Shown here piece after piece: positions 17,885 through 26,547 of a DNA stretch of 64,000 nucleotides. The notes under the pieces are model-generated. The model had not been told where the DNA came from. It did no database searches and saw nothing but the letters and a program-made list of their open reading frames with translations. Positions within the stretch are counted from its first letter, which is position 1, and every line of letters starts with the position of its first letter. The DNA comes from Wandonia haliotis (lineage in GTDB: Bacteria; Bacteroidota; Bacteroidia; Flavobacteriales_D; Crocinitomicaceae): contig NZ_BAAAFH010000007.1 in the NCBI RefSeq assembly GCF_039523435.1, forward strand, positions 186,001 through 250,000, written 5' to 3'. Position numbers and translations under genes: made by a program.

Positions 17885-18804
17885 TTCTTCTTCTCTTTTT
17901 TTCCGGGCTTTTGGCTCTTTTTATTTGTGGGCTGCTTGTCCTCTTTCTTTGGTTTCTGTTGCTTTTCTTTCCCCTTCTCTTTTACCTCCCGCTTCTTTTT
18001 CTTACTCTCTTTATCTTTCGTGCCCTTTTCCTTTTCTTCTTCTTTTTTTTCTTTTTTCTTAAACCACTCTTTCATCGAAAATGGTTTCCGGTCCGTCTTT
18101 TGTCCCTCCTTATAAAATTCTATCGTGCCTTCTTCATTTATCTGTTTACCATGCAGCTTACCTTTTTTATAGTGTTGTGTGGTCTTTGTCCCACTCTCAC
18201 TAATTACAGTGCGTTTTCCATGCAATTCTCCCTCGTTAAATCGCTCAGTAACAATACGTCCGTCTTCTGTTTTTACCTGACTATATACAACCGATCCGGT
18301 GCGATCCAATACCTGTTCAGATACAGAATCCTGAATAATTTTTTTATTCCCTTTGAACTCTATCTGTTTTTCAAGTTTACCCAGCGTATCAAATACCTCC
18401 AGACGCCCTTTACTTTCGCCCTTGGAAAATTGCTCAATCTTCTGTAAAGCCCCATTTTCATACCAGTAGGTCCATTTTCCATGTTTTAATCCTCTGGAAA
18501 AAGAACCTCGGGCCGCTAATTGTTTGTTCGAATAAAACTGCTCGTACACACCGTGCAGTAATTGCCCCCCCGCACCACCTTGCGTACTCATTACTTCCTG
18601 GGATTTATACCAGAAATATCTCTTTGCTTTATCAAATTTTCTCGGCTCTTTTTTATCTCTGTCAAGCACATGAAACTGAAAAAATTCTCCATTATTTCTG
18701 ATACTTCTGAAATTCGAAATATCCGGAATCTTCTGAGCAAATCCATCGGCTGTATGTAACAGTTGGAAGCATAAAATAACGAGAAATAGAACCTTTGTAT
18801 TCAT
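17881..18804 (-). CDS. Exported MORN-repeat (YwqK-like) protein with Lys-rich tail
   Basis: A signal peptide (MNTKVLFLVILCFQLLHTADGFAQ) is followed by MORN_2-type repeats. Examples are LLHGVYEQFYSNKQLAARGSF, LKHGKWTYWYENGAL, LHGKRTVISESG and LHGKQINEEGTIEFYKEG, each with the G-x-W/Y-x-x-Y/F pattern. From about residue 235 to the end the protein is almost all Lys and Glu with few hydrophobics, probably disordered. Database names such as YwqK antitoxin apply to this repeat family, but no toxin gene is next to it. It is first in a two-gene unit with the pilin-like-anchored protein. A -7 box lies at 18836-18843. Confidence 0.82.
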   Translation of the reverse strand: MNTKVLFLVILCFQLLHTADGFAQKIPDISNFRSIRNNGEFFQFHVLDRDKKEPRKFDKAKRYFWYKSQEVMSTQGGAGGQLLHGVYEQFYSNKQLAARGSFSRGLKHGKWTYWYENGALQKIEQFSKGESKGRLEVFDTLGKLEKQIEFKGNKKIIQDSVSEQVLDRTGSVVYSQVKTEDGRIVTERFNEGELHGKRTVISESGTKTTQHYKKGKLHGKQINEEGTIEFYKEGQKTDRKPFSMKEWFKKKEKKEEEKEKGTKDKESKKKKREVKEKGKEKQQKPKKEDKQPTNKKSQKPGKKEKKK

Positions 18805-18835
18805 TCTGTTGATCTGTATAACCGTTTAATCACGT

Positions 18836-18843
18836 CAAAGTTA
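18836..18843 (-). promoter_or_regulatory. Promoter -7 box for the MORN-repeat gene
   Basis: TAACTTTG on the minus strand, 31 bases upstream of the start codon, matches TAnnTTTG. No clear -33 element. Confidence 0.45.
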
Positions 18844-18963
18844 AGATTGAAATGCAATTATAAAAATTAAAAGTCACTCTACTTCCCGTCATCAACTCAA
18901 AAATCACTTACTATCACAATTCATTGCTGCATTTCCCGGACTCATAGATTTATCGCAAATAAC

Positions 18964-18971
18964 TATATTTG
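18964..18971 (+). promoter_or_regulatory. Promoter -7 box for fahA
   Basis: TATATTTG on the plus strand, 37 bases before the ATG at 19009. No convincing -33 element at 17-23 bases. Confidence 0.45.
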
Positions 18972-19008
18972 TAATCACACATTTTTTGAACAGTTAAATA
19001 GAAAAAAT

Positions 19009-20280
19009 ATGATACGAGCCAATGACCCGCAATTAACTTCCTGGATTGATGTTCCGGAAAATTCAGACTTCCCGATTCAGAATATTCCTTTCGGGGTATT
19101 TAAAACAGACACACTGAGTCCGCGCGTGGGATCACGCATCGGGGACTATATCATTGATCTGAAAAGTTTATTTGTATTGGGTTATTTCGAAAATCTTCCC
19201 TTCTCAGCAGAGGATTTTGATACCTTTTCTTTAAATAACCTGATGCGACATGGGAAAAAAGCAACAAGTGATCTACGGAATAGAATTTCCAAACTTTTTG
19301 ACTCAACACACACAGATCTGAAAAAGAATGACCATCATGTTTCGCAGGTTCTTATTGATGCAGATAAAGTTGAAATGCTTCTTCCGATCGAAGTTGGTGA
19401 TTATACAGACTTCTATTCAAGCAGAGAACATGCCACCAATGTAGGAACAATGTTCCGCGATCCTAATAATGCGTTACTCCCCAACTGGCTTTGGCTTCCG
19501 GTAGGTTATCACGGTCGTTCTTCGTCTATTATTCCTTCGGGAGTAGCTGTTCACCGTCCTAAAGGACAGACCAAGCCGGACCCGGAAAAAAATCCGGTTT
19601 TCGGACCTTCTCAGCGGGTTGATTTCGAATTGGAAATGGCATTCATCACATTTGATGGAAAACCTCTTGGAGATTCAATTTCTACCGAAGAAGCCGAAAA
19701 TTATATTTTTGGTATGTGTTTATTTAATGACTGGTCGGCACGGGATATTCAACAATGGGAATATGTTCCTCTAGGGCCGTTTCTGGCGAAAAACTTTGCA
19801 TCTTCTATTTCTCCATGGATTGTTACTATGGATGCATTGGAACCCTACAAGGTGGAAGGACCGGAACAAGATCCCGAAGTTCTTACTTATCTGAAATACG
19901 AAGGAAAAAAATCTTACGATATTGCTTTACAGGTTGCTATTCAGCCGGAAAATGCTGCCGAAACAGTAATTTGTAACTCCAACTTCAAGTACATGTACTG
20001 GACGATGGTACAGCAACTTGCTCACCATACTGTAAACGGATGTAATATTCGCCGGGGAGATATGATGGGATCCGGAACCATTTCAGGTCCTACACCTGAT
20101 TCGTACGGTTCTATGTTGGAGCTGGCCTGGAAAGGGACAAAACCGCTTACCATGAATGACGGTAGCGAACGAAAGTTCATCAACGATGGAGATACTGTTA
20201 TCATGCGTGGTTATTGTCAGGCTGATGGTGTCAGAATCGGATTCGGAGAAGTTTCTACGAAATTACTTCAGGCAAAATAG
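19009..20280 (+). CDS. fahA: Fumarylacetoacetase
   Basis: The last step of tyrosine and homogentisate breakdown: it hydrolyses 4-fumarylacetoacetate to fumarate and acetoacetate. The length of 423 residues matches the eukaryote-like family. The metal and catalytic sites are visible: DYTDFYSSREHATNVG (metal Asp and catalytic His), FELEMAF (two metal Glu) and LFNDWSARDIQQWEYVPLGPF (metal Asp and substrate-binding residues). It is transcribed alone, between a divergent gene and a terminator; the other tyrosine catabolic genes are not in the window. Confidence 0.95.
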   Translation: MIRANDPQLTSWIDVPENSDFPIQNIPFGVFKTDTLSPRVGSRIGDYIIDLKSLFVLGYFENLPFSAEDFDTFSLNNLMRHGKKATSDLRNRISKLFDSTHTDLKKNDHHVSQVLIDADKVEMLLPIEVGDYTDFYSSREHATNVGTMFRDPNNALLPNWLWLPVGYHGRSSSIIPSGVAVHRPKGQTKPDPEKNPVFGPSQRVDFELEMAFITFDGKPLGDSISTEEAENYIFGMCLFNDWSARDIQQWEYVPLGPFLAKNFASSISPWIVTMDALEPYKVEGPEQDPEVLTYLKYEGKKSYDIALQVAIQPENAAETVICNSNFKYMYWTMVQQLAHHTVNGCNIRRGDMMGSGTISGPTPDSYGSMLELAWKGTKPLTMNDGSERKFINDGDTVIMRGYCQADGVRIGFGEVSTKLLQAK

Positions 20281-20300
20281 AAATTGCCGGATCAGGATAA

Positions 20301-20333
20301 AAAAACGGGGAGCAATTATTGCTCCCCGTTTTT
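20301..20333. terminator. Strong bidirectional terminator that also encodes protein
   Basis: A perfect 15-bp stem (AAAAACGGGGAGCAA / TTGCTCCCCGTTTTT) with a 3-base loop follows fahA. On the minus strand the right arm encodes the last residues (KNGEQ) of the small coiled-coil protein, and the loop is its TAA stop codon. Confidence 0.9.
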
Positions 20334-20552
20334 TAGTTTTTCAATTTCATTTCGATAGATGAAACAAGAATCCTGGTATTCTCCGATCTTGTCTTTCAAT
20401 CGTACAATTTCTCCATAACGGGCATCAAACAGACGTTTTTCCGTCTCCAGTTCTTCCTGAAGCCCATTCATTTTTCCCTGCTGAAAAAACAACAGAATCA
20501 TTACTCCCATTAATGCAAAAAACATAAACACAATTGCTAACCTCATAATCAA
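20316..20552 (-). CDS. Small membrane protein with coiled coil
   Basis: A 78-residue protein with one N-terminal membrane helix (RLAIVFMFFALMGVMILLFF). The rest is charged with a heptad-like pattern (LQEELETEKRLFDARYGEIVRLKDKI). The topology resembles FtsB-like or other short bitopic coiled-coil proteins, but there is no specific match I can defend. It lies 7 bases after the SpoIID-domain gene and ends inside the shared terminator, so it is the last gene of the surE-lpxB operon. The start may be the first or third codon (both Met). Confidence 0.65.
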   Translation of the reverse strand: MIMRLAIVFMFFALMGVMILLFFQQGKMNGLQEELETEKRLFDARYGEIVRLKDKIGEYQDSCFIYRNEIEKLKNGEQ

Positions 20553-20559
20553 CTATAAT

Positions 20560-21741
20560 TTAAAAGTCAAACGGTGACTTTTCCGGTTGTTCATAATATG
20601 AATTATCATTCCGCTCCCGAATCACTACTCCGGGAAAATAAAATTTCAGTATTTGTTCAGCTGCAAAACCTGCTTTCGCCATGCGCATTGCACCTTCCTG
20701 ACAAAGTCCTACTCCATGCCCAAATCCCCTCCCTTTCAGAACCACCTCATCACCTTCGGGAAAACAACTAAAAAAAGTTGATCTCAAATTAAACTTTGTC
20801 CGAATATCCCGCAGTGGAATCCCTAACTCAGGACCATGAAAGAAAGCCAGTCTTTCCGGTTGCGCAAACCAGTACAATTTTTCCTTGTATAAAGAATCAT
20901 TTTCCGGATAAGCAAACTGCGCTACAAGATACGCTCTCCAATCTTTTTTTGGAATCCGTTTTTCCCAGGTAGCCTGCCGCGTATGAATACAAAACGTATC
21001 CCTGAATGACTTCAGGTAAGGAATAGCTTCATTCCAGACAAACTGAGGCTCACTGGTTTGTCCGCCGCAATTGGCATGAAAAAAGCCGTCAACCAGCTTT
21101 TTGTTTTCATCTTCCATAACCAGATTAGTCGTTTCTTCTACTGCTTTGTAAATTTCAGGAGTATAAGTTAAACGGTTATGATACGCCTGACAATGCACTT
21201 GATCACACAAATCAAAACCTTCCTTCCGGTGTCTTGTACTATATTTCACAGCATACGTTCGACTCATGATCGCCTGAACCTTGTAATATTCCTCTGCACG
21301 ACCTCCGCCTCCTTCCGATTCAACAACGCCTGCCAGATAATCTGTCATGGAAACATGATTTATAATAGTCAGCTTATTTCCTGAAGCTACTATGGAAAAG
21401 TCATCGTCGTGCTTACGCTCTTTCAGAGAGGGCGATAGGCTCTTAATACGTAGCGCATGATTGGATCCCGTTGCCTTTAATTCGACTTTATTAAACTCCC
21501 CAATCAATACAACACCTTTGTTCAACTTTACTTTTCCACCTGGAATCACCTGCACAGAGACCGACTCCGTGGGTAAAATCGCTCCAAACGGACTTCCATC
21601 CCCATAGATCAGATAACTTCCTTCAAAATAAGAGAACAAAACACGGGAACAATTTGTGTTCCGAAGAATTCCAATACGAACATTCTGAGCATTTAGTCCC
21701 AGGGACAACAACACCATGATTATCAACAGAAATGCACGCAT
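20560..21741 (-). CDS. SpoIID/LytB-domain exported protein
   Basis: The ATG at 21741 gives a signal peptide (MRAFLLIIMVLLSLGLNAQ); the frame runs on to 21771. SpoIID-family marks are TDYLAGVVESEGG, AIMSRTYAVKY, the DLCDQVHCQAY segment, VDGFFHANCGGQTSEPQFVW and GRGFGHGVGLCQEGA. In spore formers SpoIID is a lytic transglycosylase acting on denuded glycan strands. In non-sporulating Gram-negatives the domain is taken to act on peptidoglycan, but its substrate is not established here. It sits 35 bases after lpxB. Confidence 0.88.
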   Translation of the reverse strand: MRAFLLIIMVLLSLGLNAQNVRIGILRNTNCSRVLFSYFEGSYLIYGDGSPFGAILPTESVSVQVIPGGKVKLNKGVVLIGEFNKVELKATGSNHALRIKSLSPSLKERKHDDDFSIVASGNKLTIINHVSMTDYLAGVVESEGGGGRAEEYYKVQAIMSRTYAVKYSTRHRKEGFDLCDQVHCQAYHNRLTYTPEIYKAVEETTNLVMEDENKKLVDGFFHANCGGQTSEPQFVWNEAIPYLKSFRDTFCIHTRQATWEKRIPKKDWRAYLVAQFAYPENDSLYKEKLYWFAQPERLAFFHGPELGIPLRDIRTKFNLRSTFFSCFPEGDEVVLKGRGFGHGVGLCQEGAMRMAKAGFAAEQILKFYFPGVVIRERNDNSYYEQPEKSPFDF

Positions 21742-21776
21742 AACACACAAATTTACAGTATGTACTGGCAAAAACC

Positions 21777-22904
21777 TTACCGTTCTTCAATAATTTTCAA
21801 CATCCTTGAAGCCGTTTCTTCACTGGCTCCACCTCCTCCTAACTTCTCAATCAATCTGTCATAATCTTGCAGAAGTTTCTCTCTTTTCTCACCGCCTTTT
21901 ATCAATCCTTTCAGTTCGTTTTCTATATTTTTTGGTGTACAATCCTGCTGAATTAACTCCCGCACAACCTCTCTATCCATAATCAGATTAACCAACGAAA
22001 TATAAGCTACTTTAATTAATCTCCGGGCGATGTGATAAGAAACAACCGATCCTTTGTAGCAAACAACTTCCGGAACTCTGAACAAAGCTGTTTCCAATGT
22101 TGCTGTCCCACTTGTCACAACAGCTCCTTCGGCAACAGAAAGCAATTCATACGTACTGTTAAACACAATTGAGACATCTTTATCATTTTCTATAAACGTC
22201 TCATAAAAAGAAGCCTCTATTGCCGGAGCACCAGCAATTACGATCTGATAATCAGAAAAACTTTTCACTCCTTCCAGCATAATTGGAAGTTTAACGGAAA
22301 TTTCCTGTTTACGACTTCCGGGAAGCACCGCTATAACAGGTTTATCAGATAAGCCTGTTTCTTGCAAAAATTGCACTTTATCAAATGCATTTTTTCTAAA
22401 ATCAGTAATTGCATCCAGTAGCGGGTGGCCTACAAAATCAACATCCACTTCGAATCGGGCGTAAAAATCCTTTTCGAAAGGAAGGATACAGTACATTTTA
22501 TCGACAACCTTTTTAATTTTGTGAACACGTCCCTGCTTCCATGCCCAAATCTGGGGAGAAATATAGTAGAGCACCTGGATACCTTCTTTTTTCGCCCATT
22601 CTGCAATCCGCATATTAAATCCAGGGTAATCAATCAAAATGAGAGCATCCGGACGAAAATCTTCAATATCCTTTTTGCAAAAAGATATATTCCCCAAAAT
22701 GGTTCGCAGATTCAATAGCACCTCAACAAACCCCATAAAGGCAAGATCTCTGATGTGTTTTACAGGTTCACCGGCTACTTCTTTCATCCTGTCACCACCC
22801 CAAAACCGGAACTCAATATCCGGACGTTGTACTTTCAGAGCTTTCATAAGATTACTCCCATGTAAATCACCCGAAGCCTCACCTGCTATTACGTATAACT
22901 TCAT
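21777..22904 (-). CDS. lpxB: Lipid-A-disaccharide synthase
   Basis: A GT19 glycosyltransferase that joins UDP-2,3-diacylglucosamine and lipid X to form the lipid A disaccharide on the inner face of the inner membrane. MKLYVIAGEASGDLHG at the start, RFWGGDRM, LAFMGFVEVL, IDYPGFNMRIA, YYISPQIWAWKQGR and VLPGSRKQEI are all classic LpxB blocks. The length of 375 residues is normal. The start codon overlaps the stop of the upstream small membrane gene by one base (TAATG). Confidence 0.95.
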   Translation of the reverse strand: MKLYVIAGEASGDLHGSNLMKALKVQRPDIEFRFWGGDRMKEVAGEPVKHIRDLAFMGFVEVLLNLRTILGNISFCKKDIEDFRPDALILIDYPGFNMRIAEWAKKEGIQVLYYISPQIWAWKQGRVHKIKKVVDKMYCILPFEKDFYARFEVDVDFVGHPLLDAITDFRKNAFDKVQFLQETGLSDKPVIAVLPGSRKQEISVKLPIMLEGVKSFSDYQIVIAGAPAIEASFYETFIENDKDVSIVFNSTYELLSVAEGAVVTSGTATLETALFRVPEVVCYKGSVVSYHIARRLIKVAYISLVNLIMDREVVRELIQQDCTPKNIENELKGLIKGGEKREKLLQDYDRLIEKLGGGGASEETASRMLKIIEER

Positions 22905-23215
22905 TAAAAATAAATCAGGTAAATGAATAGAGGGAAATAAGCCAGTGTACCCAGAATTACACCACGCGCAATTCCGTACCTTTCCTTATTCAGAAACAAA
23001 TAAAACCACACCAGATTAGCAATCATACAAAGAGAAAGTATACGACTCATCGTCGTATTCAAGTGAAAAAAATTGTACCACAACCGACTAAACGGTAATG
23101 ATTCTAACCTGGAATAGAAAAAAATAAATGCCGGCATGATTACCCAGGGAGACGTAATCCCTAAAAGGATTCCTAATCCTATCCCTTTATTTTTATTTGA
23201 CTTATAGGGTTTCAT
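22904..23215 (-). CDS. Small integral membrane protein, unknown
   Basis: 103 residues, with a polar start (MKPYKSNKNKG) and about three hydrophobic segments (GIGLGILLGITSPWVIMPAFIFF, RILSLCMIANLVWFYLFL, GVILGTLAYFPLFIYLIYF). The family is unknown to me. It is sandwiched between surE (4-base overlap) and lpxB (1-base overlap), so it is almost certainly made with them. A role at the membrane during envelope synthesis is an inference from position only. Confidence 0.75.
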   Translation of the reverse strand: MKPYKSNKNKGIGLGILLGITSPWVIMPAFIFFYSRLESLPFSRLWYNFFHLNTTMSRILSLCMIANLVWFYLFLNKERYGIARGVILGTLAYFPLFIYLIYF

Positions 23216-24003
23216 AATTTCCAGTTATTAAAGTCCGACATCACGTGATATGCGGTCATATCAAACTGAGTGGGAACAATCGAGGCATATCCGTTATTTA
23301 AGGCAAAAACATCTGTATCTTCACCATTATCAAAATTCTCAAACTCACCAGTCAACCAATAGTATGGATTTCCGAATTGGTCTATTCTCCGGTCAAAAGA
23401 ATCCCGCCAGTAAGCTCTTGCCTGGCGACAAATCTTAATTCCTTTCAGTTCTTTTTCGTCTACCTTCGGAATATTCACATTCAGACAAACATGATGCGGA
23501 AATTCGGAAGAAAGACATTTTTCCACCACTTGCTTCACAACAAACTGACTCGCTGTAAAATCCGCATCTGCCGCAAAATCCTGAAGTGAAAACCCTACGG
23601 AAGGGATATCTTCCATTGCTCCTTCCACAGCAGCTGACATGGTTCCTGAATACAAAACGTTCGTAGAACTATTATCTCCATGATTAATTCCCGAAACCAA
23701 CAAATCAGGCTTCCGGTTTTTCAATAATTCACAAATGGCCAGTTTAACACAATCTACCGGGGTACCGGAACTTGCGTAAGCTTCAATTCCCTGGAAAACC
23801 GACGATTTTTTCAAACGAAGCGGATCATGTACAGATATTGCATGCCCCATTCCTGACTGTGGTTTGTCCGGTGCCACTACCAGAATTTCTCCAAATGGCT
23901 GGACCGCCTCAACCAAAGACCGTATCCCTTTTGCTGTTATGCCATCATCATTCGTTACTAAAATAAGCGGGCGCTGATTTTCCATACTGTTATCTGAATT
24001 CAT
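23212..24003 (-). CDS. surE: 5'/3'-nucleotidase SurE
   Basis: A metal-dependent nucleoside monophosphatase of the survival protein family. ILVTNDDGITAKGI carries the two metal-binding Asp. SGINHGDNSSTNVLYSGTMSAA and the PHVCLNVNIP segment are also diagnostic. The start is either the ATG at 24003 or one six codons later at 23985, just before the conserved ENQRPLILVTNDDG; the frame is open to 24090 but that part looks non-coding. It is first gene of the surE - membrane protein - lpxB - SpoIID - small protein run. Confidence 0.93.
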   Translation of the reverse strand: MNSDNSMENQRPLILVTNDDGITAKGIRSLVEAVQPFGEILVVAPDKPQSGMGHAISVHDPLRLKKSSVFQGIEAYASSGTPVDCVKLAICELLKNRKPDLLVSGINHGDNSSTNVLYSGTMSAAVEGAMEDIPSVGFSLQDFAADADFTASQFVVKQVVEKCLSSEFPHHVCLNVNIPKVDEKELKGIKICRQARAYWRDSFDRRIDQFGNPYYWLTGEFENFDNGEDTDVFALNNGYASIVPTQFDMTAYHVMSDFNNWKL

Positions 24004-24100
24004 TCTCCTGCGAAAGTAACTATTTTTAAGCGAAACCACGGAATCAAATTGCAGGCACAAATAGCAGCCAAAAAAAAATTGTAATTTCATTTATAAATGG

Positions 24101-24131
24101 TTTGATTTAATAGCTGTACGTCCTATCTTTG
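24101..24131 (+). promoter_or_regulatory. Bacteroidota consensus promoter for the DinB gene run
   Basis: TTTG at 24101, then 19 bases, then TATCTTTG at 24124-24131. Both boxes and the spacing match consensus. It lies about 78 bases before the ATG at 24209. Confidence 0.75.
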
Positions 24132-24208
24132 AACACATAATTTTCAGTTTAACAATTCAATTTTCAGCGCAGACGATTGATACGGCGGGAAGTTTAGTTT
24201 AGAAAACC

Positions 24209-24796
24209 ATGAAAAATACGCAGGCGACAGTTCTTTTGAATGACTTATCCGGACTTACGAGAGAGATGATCTCCAAAGCTTCAAAATCACTTGTCCGGCT
24301 TAGTGAGAAACAACTGAACTGGAAACCCAATCCTGAAACATGGAGCATCAACCAGATATTTGCTCACCTCAATGCTTTTTCAGGATACTATCACCCGGCA
24401 CTGCGCAACAGGATTGAAAAGACAAAATTCAGAGAACCAAGAGATATTTTTGTTTCTTCTCCTTTAGGACGGTCCGCCTGGAAATCAATGAAATTGGGGA
24501 ATGCAAAAAATGTTAAACGTAAATTCAGAGCCCAGAAAGAATATAATCCGGACACATTTGACAAAGAACTTCTGGAAAATGAAGTTGCCGAGTTTTTAAA
24601 GTCCCAGGAAGAAATGCTGGTCATTCTCAAGCAATCAGAAGAAGTTGATTTACGAAAAGTAAAAATACCAACATCCATATCGAAGATGGTTAAACTACGT
24701 TTGGGAGATTGTCTTCAATATGTTGTTTTCCATAATGAACGACACCTTTATCAGGCCATCAACCTAACAAAACACAGAGGATTTCCCTTGAAATGA
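24209..24796 (+). CDS. DinB-family protein
   Basis: A four-helix-bundle protein of the DinB/YfiT superfamily. WKPNPETWSINQIFAHLNAF places the first His, and VVFHNERHLYQAINL supplies the other two expected metal ligands. Family members include thiol-dependent S-transferases, but most, like this one, have no proven reaction. It is probably cytoplasmic. The stop overlaps the start of the NlpC/P60 gene by four bases. Confidence 0.85.
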   Translation: MKNTQATVLLNDLSGLTREMISKASKSLVRLSEKQLNWKPNPETWSINQIFAHLNAFSGYYHPALRNRIEKTKFREPRDIFVSSPLGRSAWKSMKLGNAKNVKRKFRAQKEYNPDTFDKELLENEVAEFLKSQEEMLVILKQSEEVDLRKVKIPTSISKMVKLRLGDCLQYVVFHNERHLYQAINLTKHRGFPLK

Positions 24797-25563
24797 AAAA
24801 GTTCGGACTTATACAGGTTGCCGCAGCTCCGGTTCGCGCAAGTGATTCGGACACAGCTGAAATTGTTACCCAATTGTTATTTGGTGAAGCCATTGAGCTT
24901 ATAGCTGACGGTAATCCCTGGGTAAAGATTCGTTGCCAGCATGATGGATATGAGGGCTACATGGATACGAAACAAATTGAATACCTGTCCGATTCGGAAT
25001 ACACACATTGGAAAACTCTTCCAAAAACACGATTGACGCAGCATTGTATTCAGTTACAATCTCCGGACGGTCCGGAATGGATTTTCAGAGGTGCATTCCT
25101 TCCTTCGTCCTCTCCAGAATCGGGGTTTCGATTGGGAAGCCGATCATACGAAGTTCTTCATTTTCCTAAGGAACTCGCCAGAAACACCAATAGCATTGAA
25201 ACAGCCATGGGCTACCTCAACACCCCTTATCTGTGGGGAGGAAGAAGTGTTACCGGCATCGACTGCTCGGGGTACACACAAATCGTCTTTGCTTTTATGG
25301 GAGTAGATTTGTTACGGGATGCTTCGCAGCAAGCTACGCAGGGAGAAACAGTCGATTTTGCTGACTCAAAACCCGGAGACCTTGCTTTTTTTCACAACAC
25401 AAAGGGGAAAATCATACACGTTGGTATTCTAACCGGAACAGGAACCATTCTGCATGCCAGCGGAAAAGTCCGGGAAGACCAATTCGATCAATCCGGCATT
25501 TTTCGGAAAGATCTAAACAAATACACACACAACCTGACGTTAATACGTCGCTATTTCAAATAA
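24793..25563 (+). CDS. NlpC/P60 (C40) peptidase with SH3-like N-terminus
   Basis: A cell-wall-type cysteine peptidase that hydrolyses peptide bonds such as D-Glu-meso-Dap. Residues about 5-65 and 75-125 look like two bacterial SH3-type domains. The catalytic domain follows with C158 (GIDCSGY), H209 (HVGIL) and H221 (HASG). No signal peptide is visible, so it may act in the cytoplasm on recycled muropeptides, as YkfC-type enzymes do; this localisation is an inference. It is coupled to DinB and followed after 7 bases by the epimerase. Confidence 0.9.
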   Translation: MKKFGLIQVAAAPVRASDSDTAEIVTQLLFGEAIELIADGNPWVKIRCQHDGYEGYMDTKQIEYLSDSEYTHWKTLPKTRLTQHCIQLQSPDGPEWIFRGAFLPSSSPESGFRLGSRSYEVLHFPKELARNTNSIETAMGYLNTPYLWGGRSVTGIDCSGYTQIVFAFMGVDLLRDASQQATQGETVDFADSKPGDLAFFHNTKGKIIHVGILTGTGTILHASGKVREDQFDQSGIFRKDLNKYTHNLTLIRRYFK

Positions 25564-25570
25564 GAACACT

Positions 25571-26485
25571 ATGAAAATACTAATTACCGGAGGAGCTGGA
25601 TTTATTGGGAGCAACCTGACAAAAAGACTTGTCGATGACGGACATCAGGTTGTCGTTTTAGACAATCTTCTTCGTGGAAACAAAATCGACAAAAACACCT
25701 TCTCTAAAATAGAATTTGTTAAAGGAGATGTACGTGACACTGAACTGGTAAACAAAACGGTTTCCGGCTGTGATATGATTTTTCATTTTGCTGCCGTTCT
25801 CGGAGTAGATGTCGTAGCGGACAACCCCGTTGAAACGATGGATGTTGAAGTCATTGGTACACGTAACATTGTTACAGCTGCAGAAGCAAACGGAGTAAAA
25901 AAGATTATGTACGCTTCTACTTCAGGAATATACGGACACTCTGCTATTGAATCGGCTTTAACAGAAGAAGTACTTGTAGACCCGCGAACATCCTACGCGA
26001 TGGCAAAACGATACAATGAAATTTATCTGGCTTCACATCACGAAGAAAAAGGTCTGGATTCTATTTCCCTGCGTTTTTTCAATGTTTACGGTCACAATCA
26101 GGACAACCGGATGGTGGTTCCCCGATTCTTTGAACAAGCGGTTAAAAACGATCCGATCACCGTATTCGGTACTGGAAAACAAACTCGTGACTTCACATAC
26201 ATCGACGATACAGTTGAAGCCTGTGTCCGCTTAATGCAGGTTAAAGGAACACATATTGTCAACATTGCTAACGAGCACGAATGGTGTATTGAAGATCTTG
26301 CCGAGATCATCCTGAAAATAACAGATTCATCTTCGGAAATTAAATACATTGATGCTCCGAAAAAGCGATACGATTATGAGGTTGAAAGACGCGTTGGATC
26401 GTCTGAAAAACTTGTAAAACTAACAGGTTATAAACCTGATACCAATTTGCAGGAAGGGCTTACAAAAATTTATTCGACCTTTTAG
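25571..26485 (+). CDS. NAD-dependent nucleotide-sugar epimerase/dehydratase
   Basis: An extended short-chain dehydrogenase of the UDP-glucose 4-epimerase-like group. ITGGAGFIGSNL is the NAD motif, YASTSGIYG the strand with the catalytic Ser/Thr, and YAMAKRYNE the YxxxK pair. RFFNVYG, DFTYIDDTVEA and a KRYDYEV segment near the end are also typical. The sugar is unknown. It probably supplies a precursor for surface polysaccharide. It is the last gene of the DinB run. Confidence 0.9.
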   Translation: MKILITGGAGFIGSNLTKRLVDDGHQVVVLDNLLRGNKIDKNTFSKIEFVKGDVRDTELVNKTVSGCDMIFHFAAVLGVDVVADNPVETMDVEVIGTRNIVTAAEANGVKKIMYASTSGIYGHSAIESALTEEVLVDPRTSYAMAKRYNEIYLASHHEEKGLDSISLRFFNVYGHNQDNRMVVPRFFEQAVKNDPITVFGTGKQTRDFTYIDDTVEACVRLMQVKGTHIVNIANEHEWCIEDLAEIILKITDSSSEIKYIDAPKKRYDYEVERRVGSSEKLVKLTGYKPDTNLQEGLTKIYSTF

Positions 26486-26508
26486 ATGGTTTCGGAATAG
26501 AATACTTC

Positions 26509-26516
26509 TACATTTG
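26509..26516 (+). promoter_or_regulatory. Promoter -7 box for glyA
   Basis: TACATTTG, 32 bases before the glyA ATG, fits TAnnTTTG. A weak TTTC-like -33 lies 15 bases upstream. Confidence 0.5.
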
Positions 26517-26547
26517 TGGCTCATTAGAACAGAAATAACTTAAAACT

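Noticed and set aside
17830..18447. 205-codon plus-strand frame rich in Phe and Leu
   Set aside because: It is the complement of the Lys/Glu-rich tail of the MORN gene, so the apparent membrane protein is a composition artefact.
17881..18804. Toxin-antitoxin system suggested by the YwqK-antitoxin name of the MORN family
   Set aside because: The protein has a signal peptide and no toxin-like gene is adjacent.
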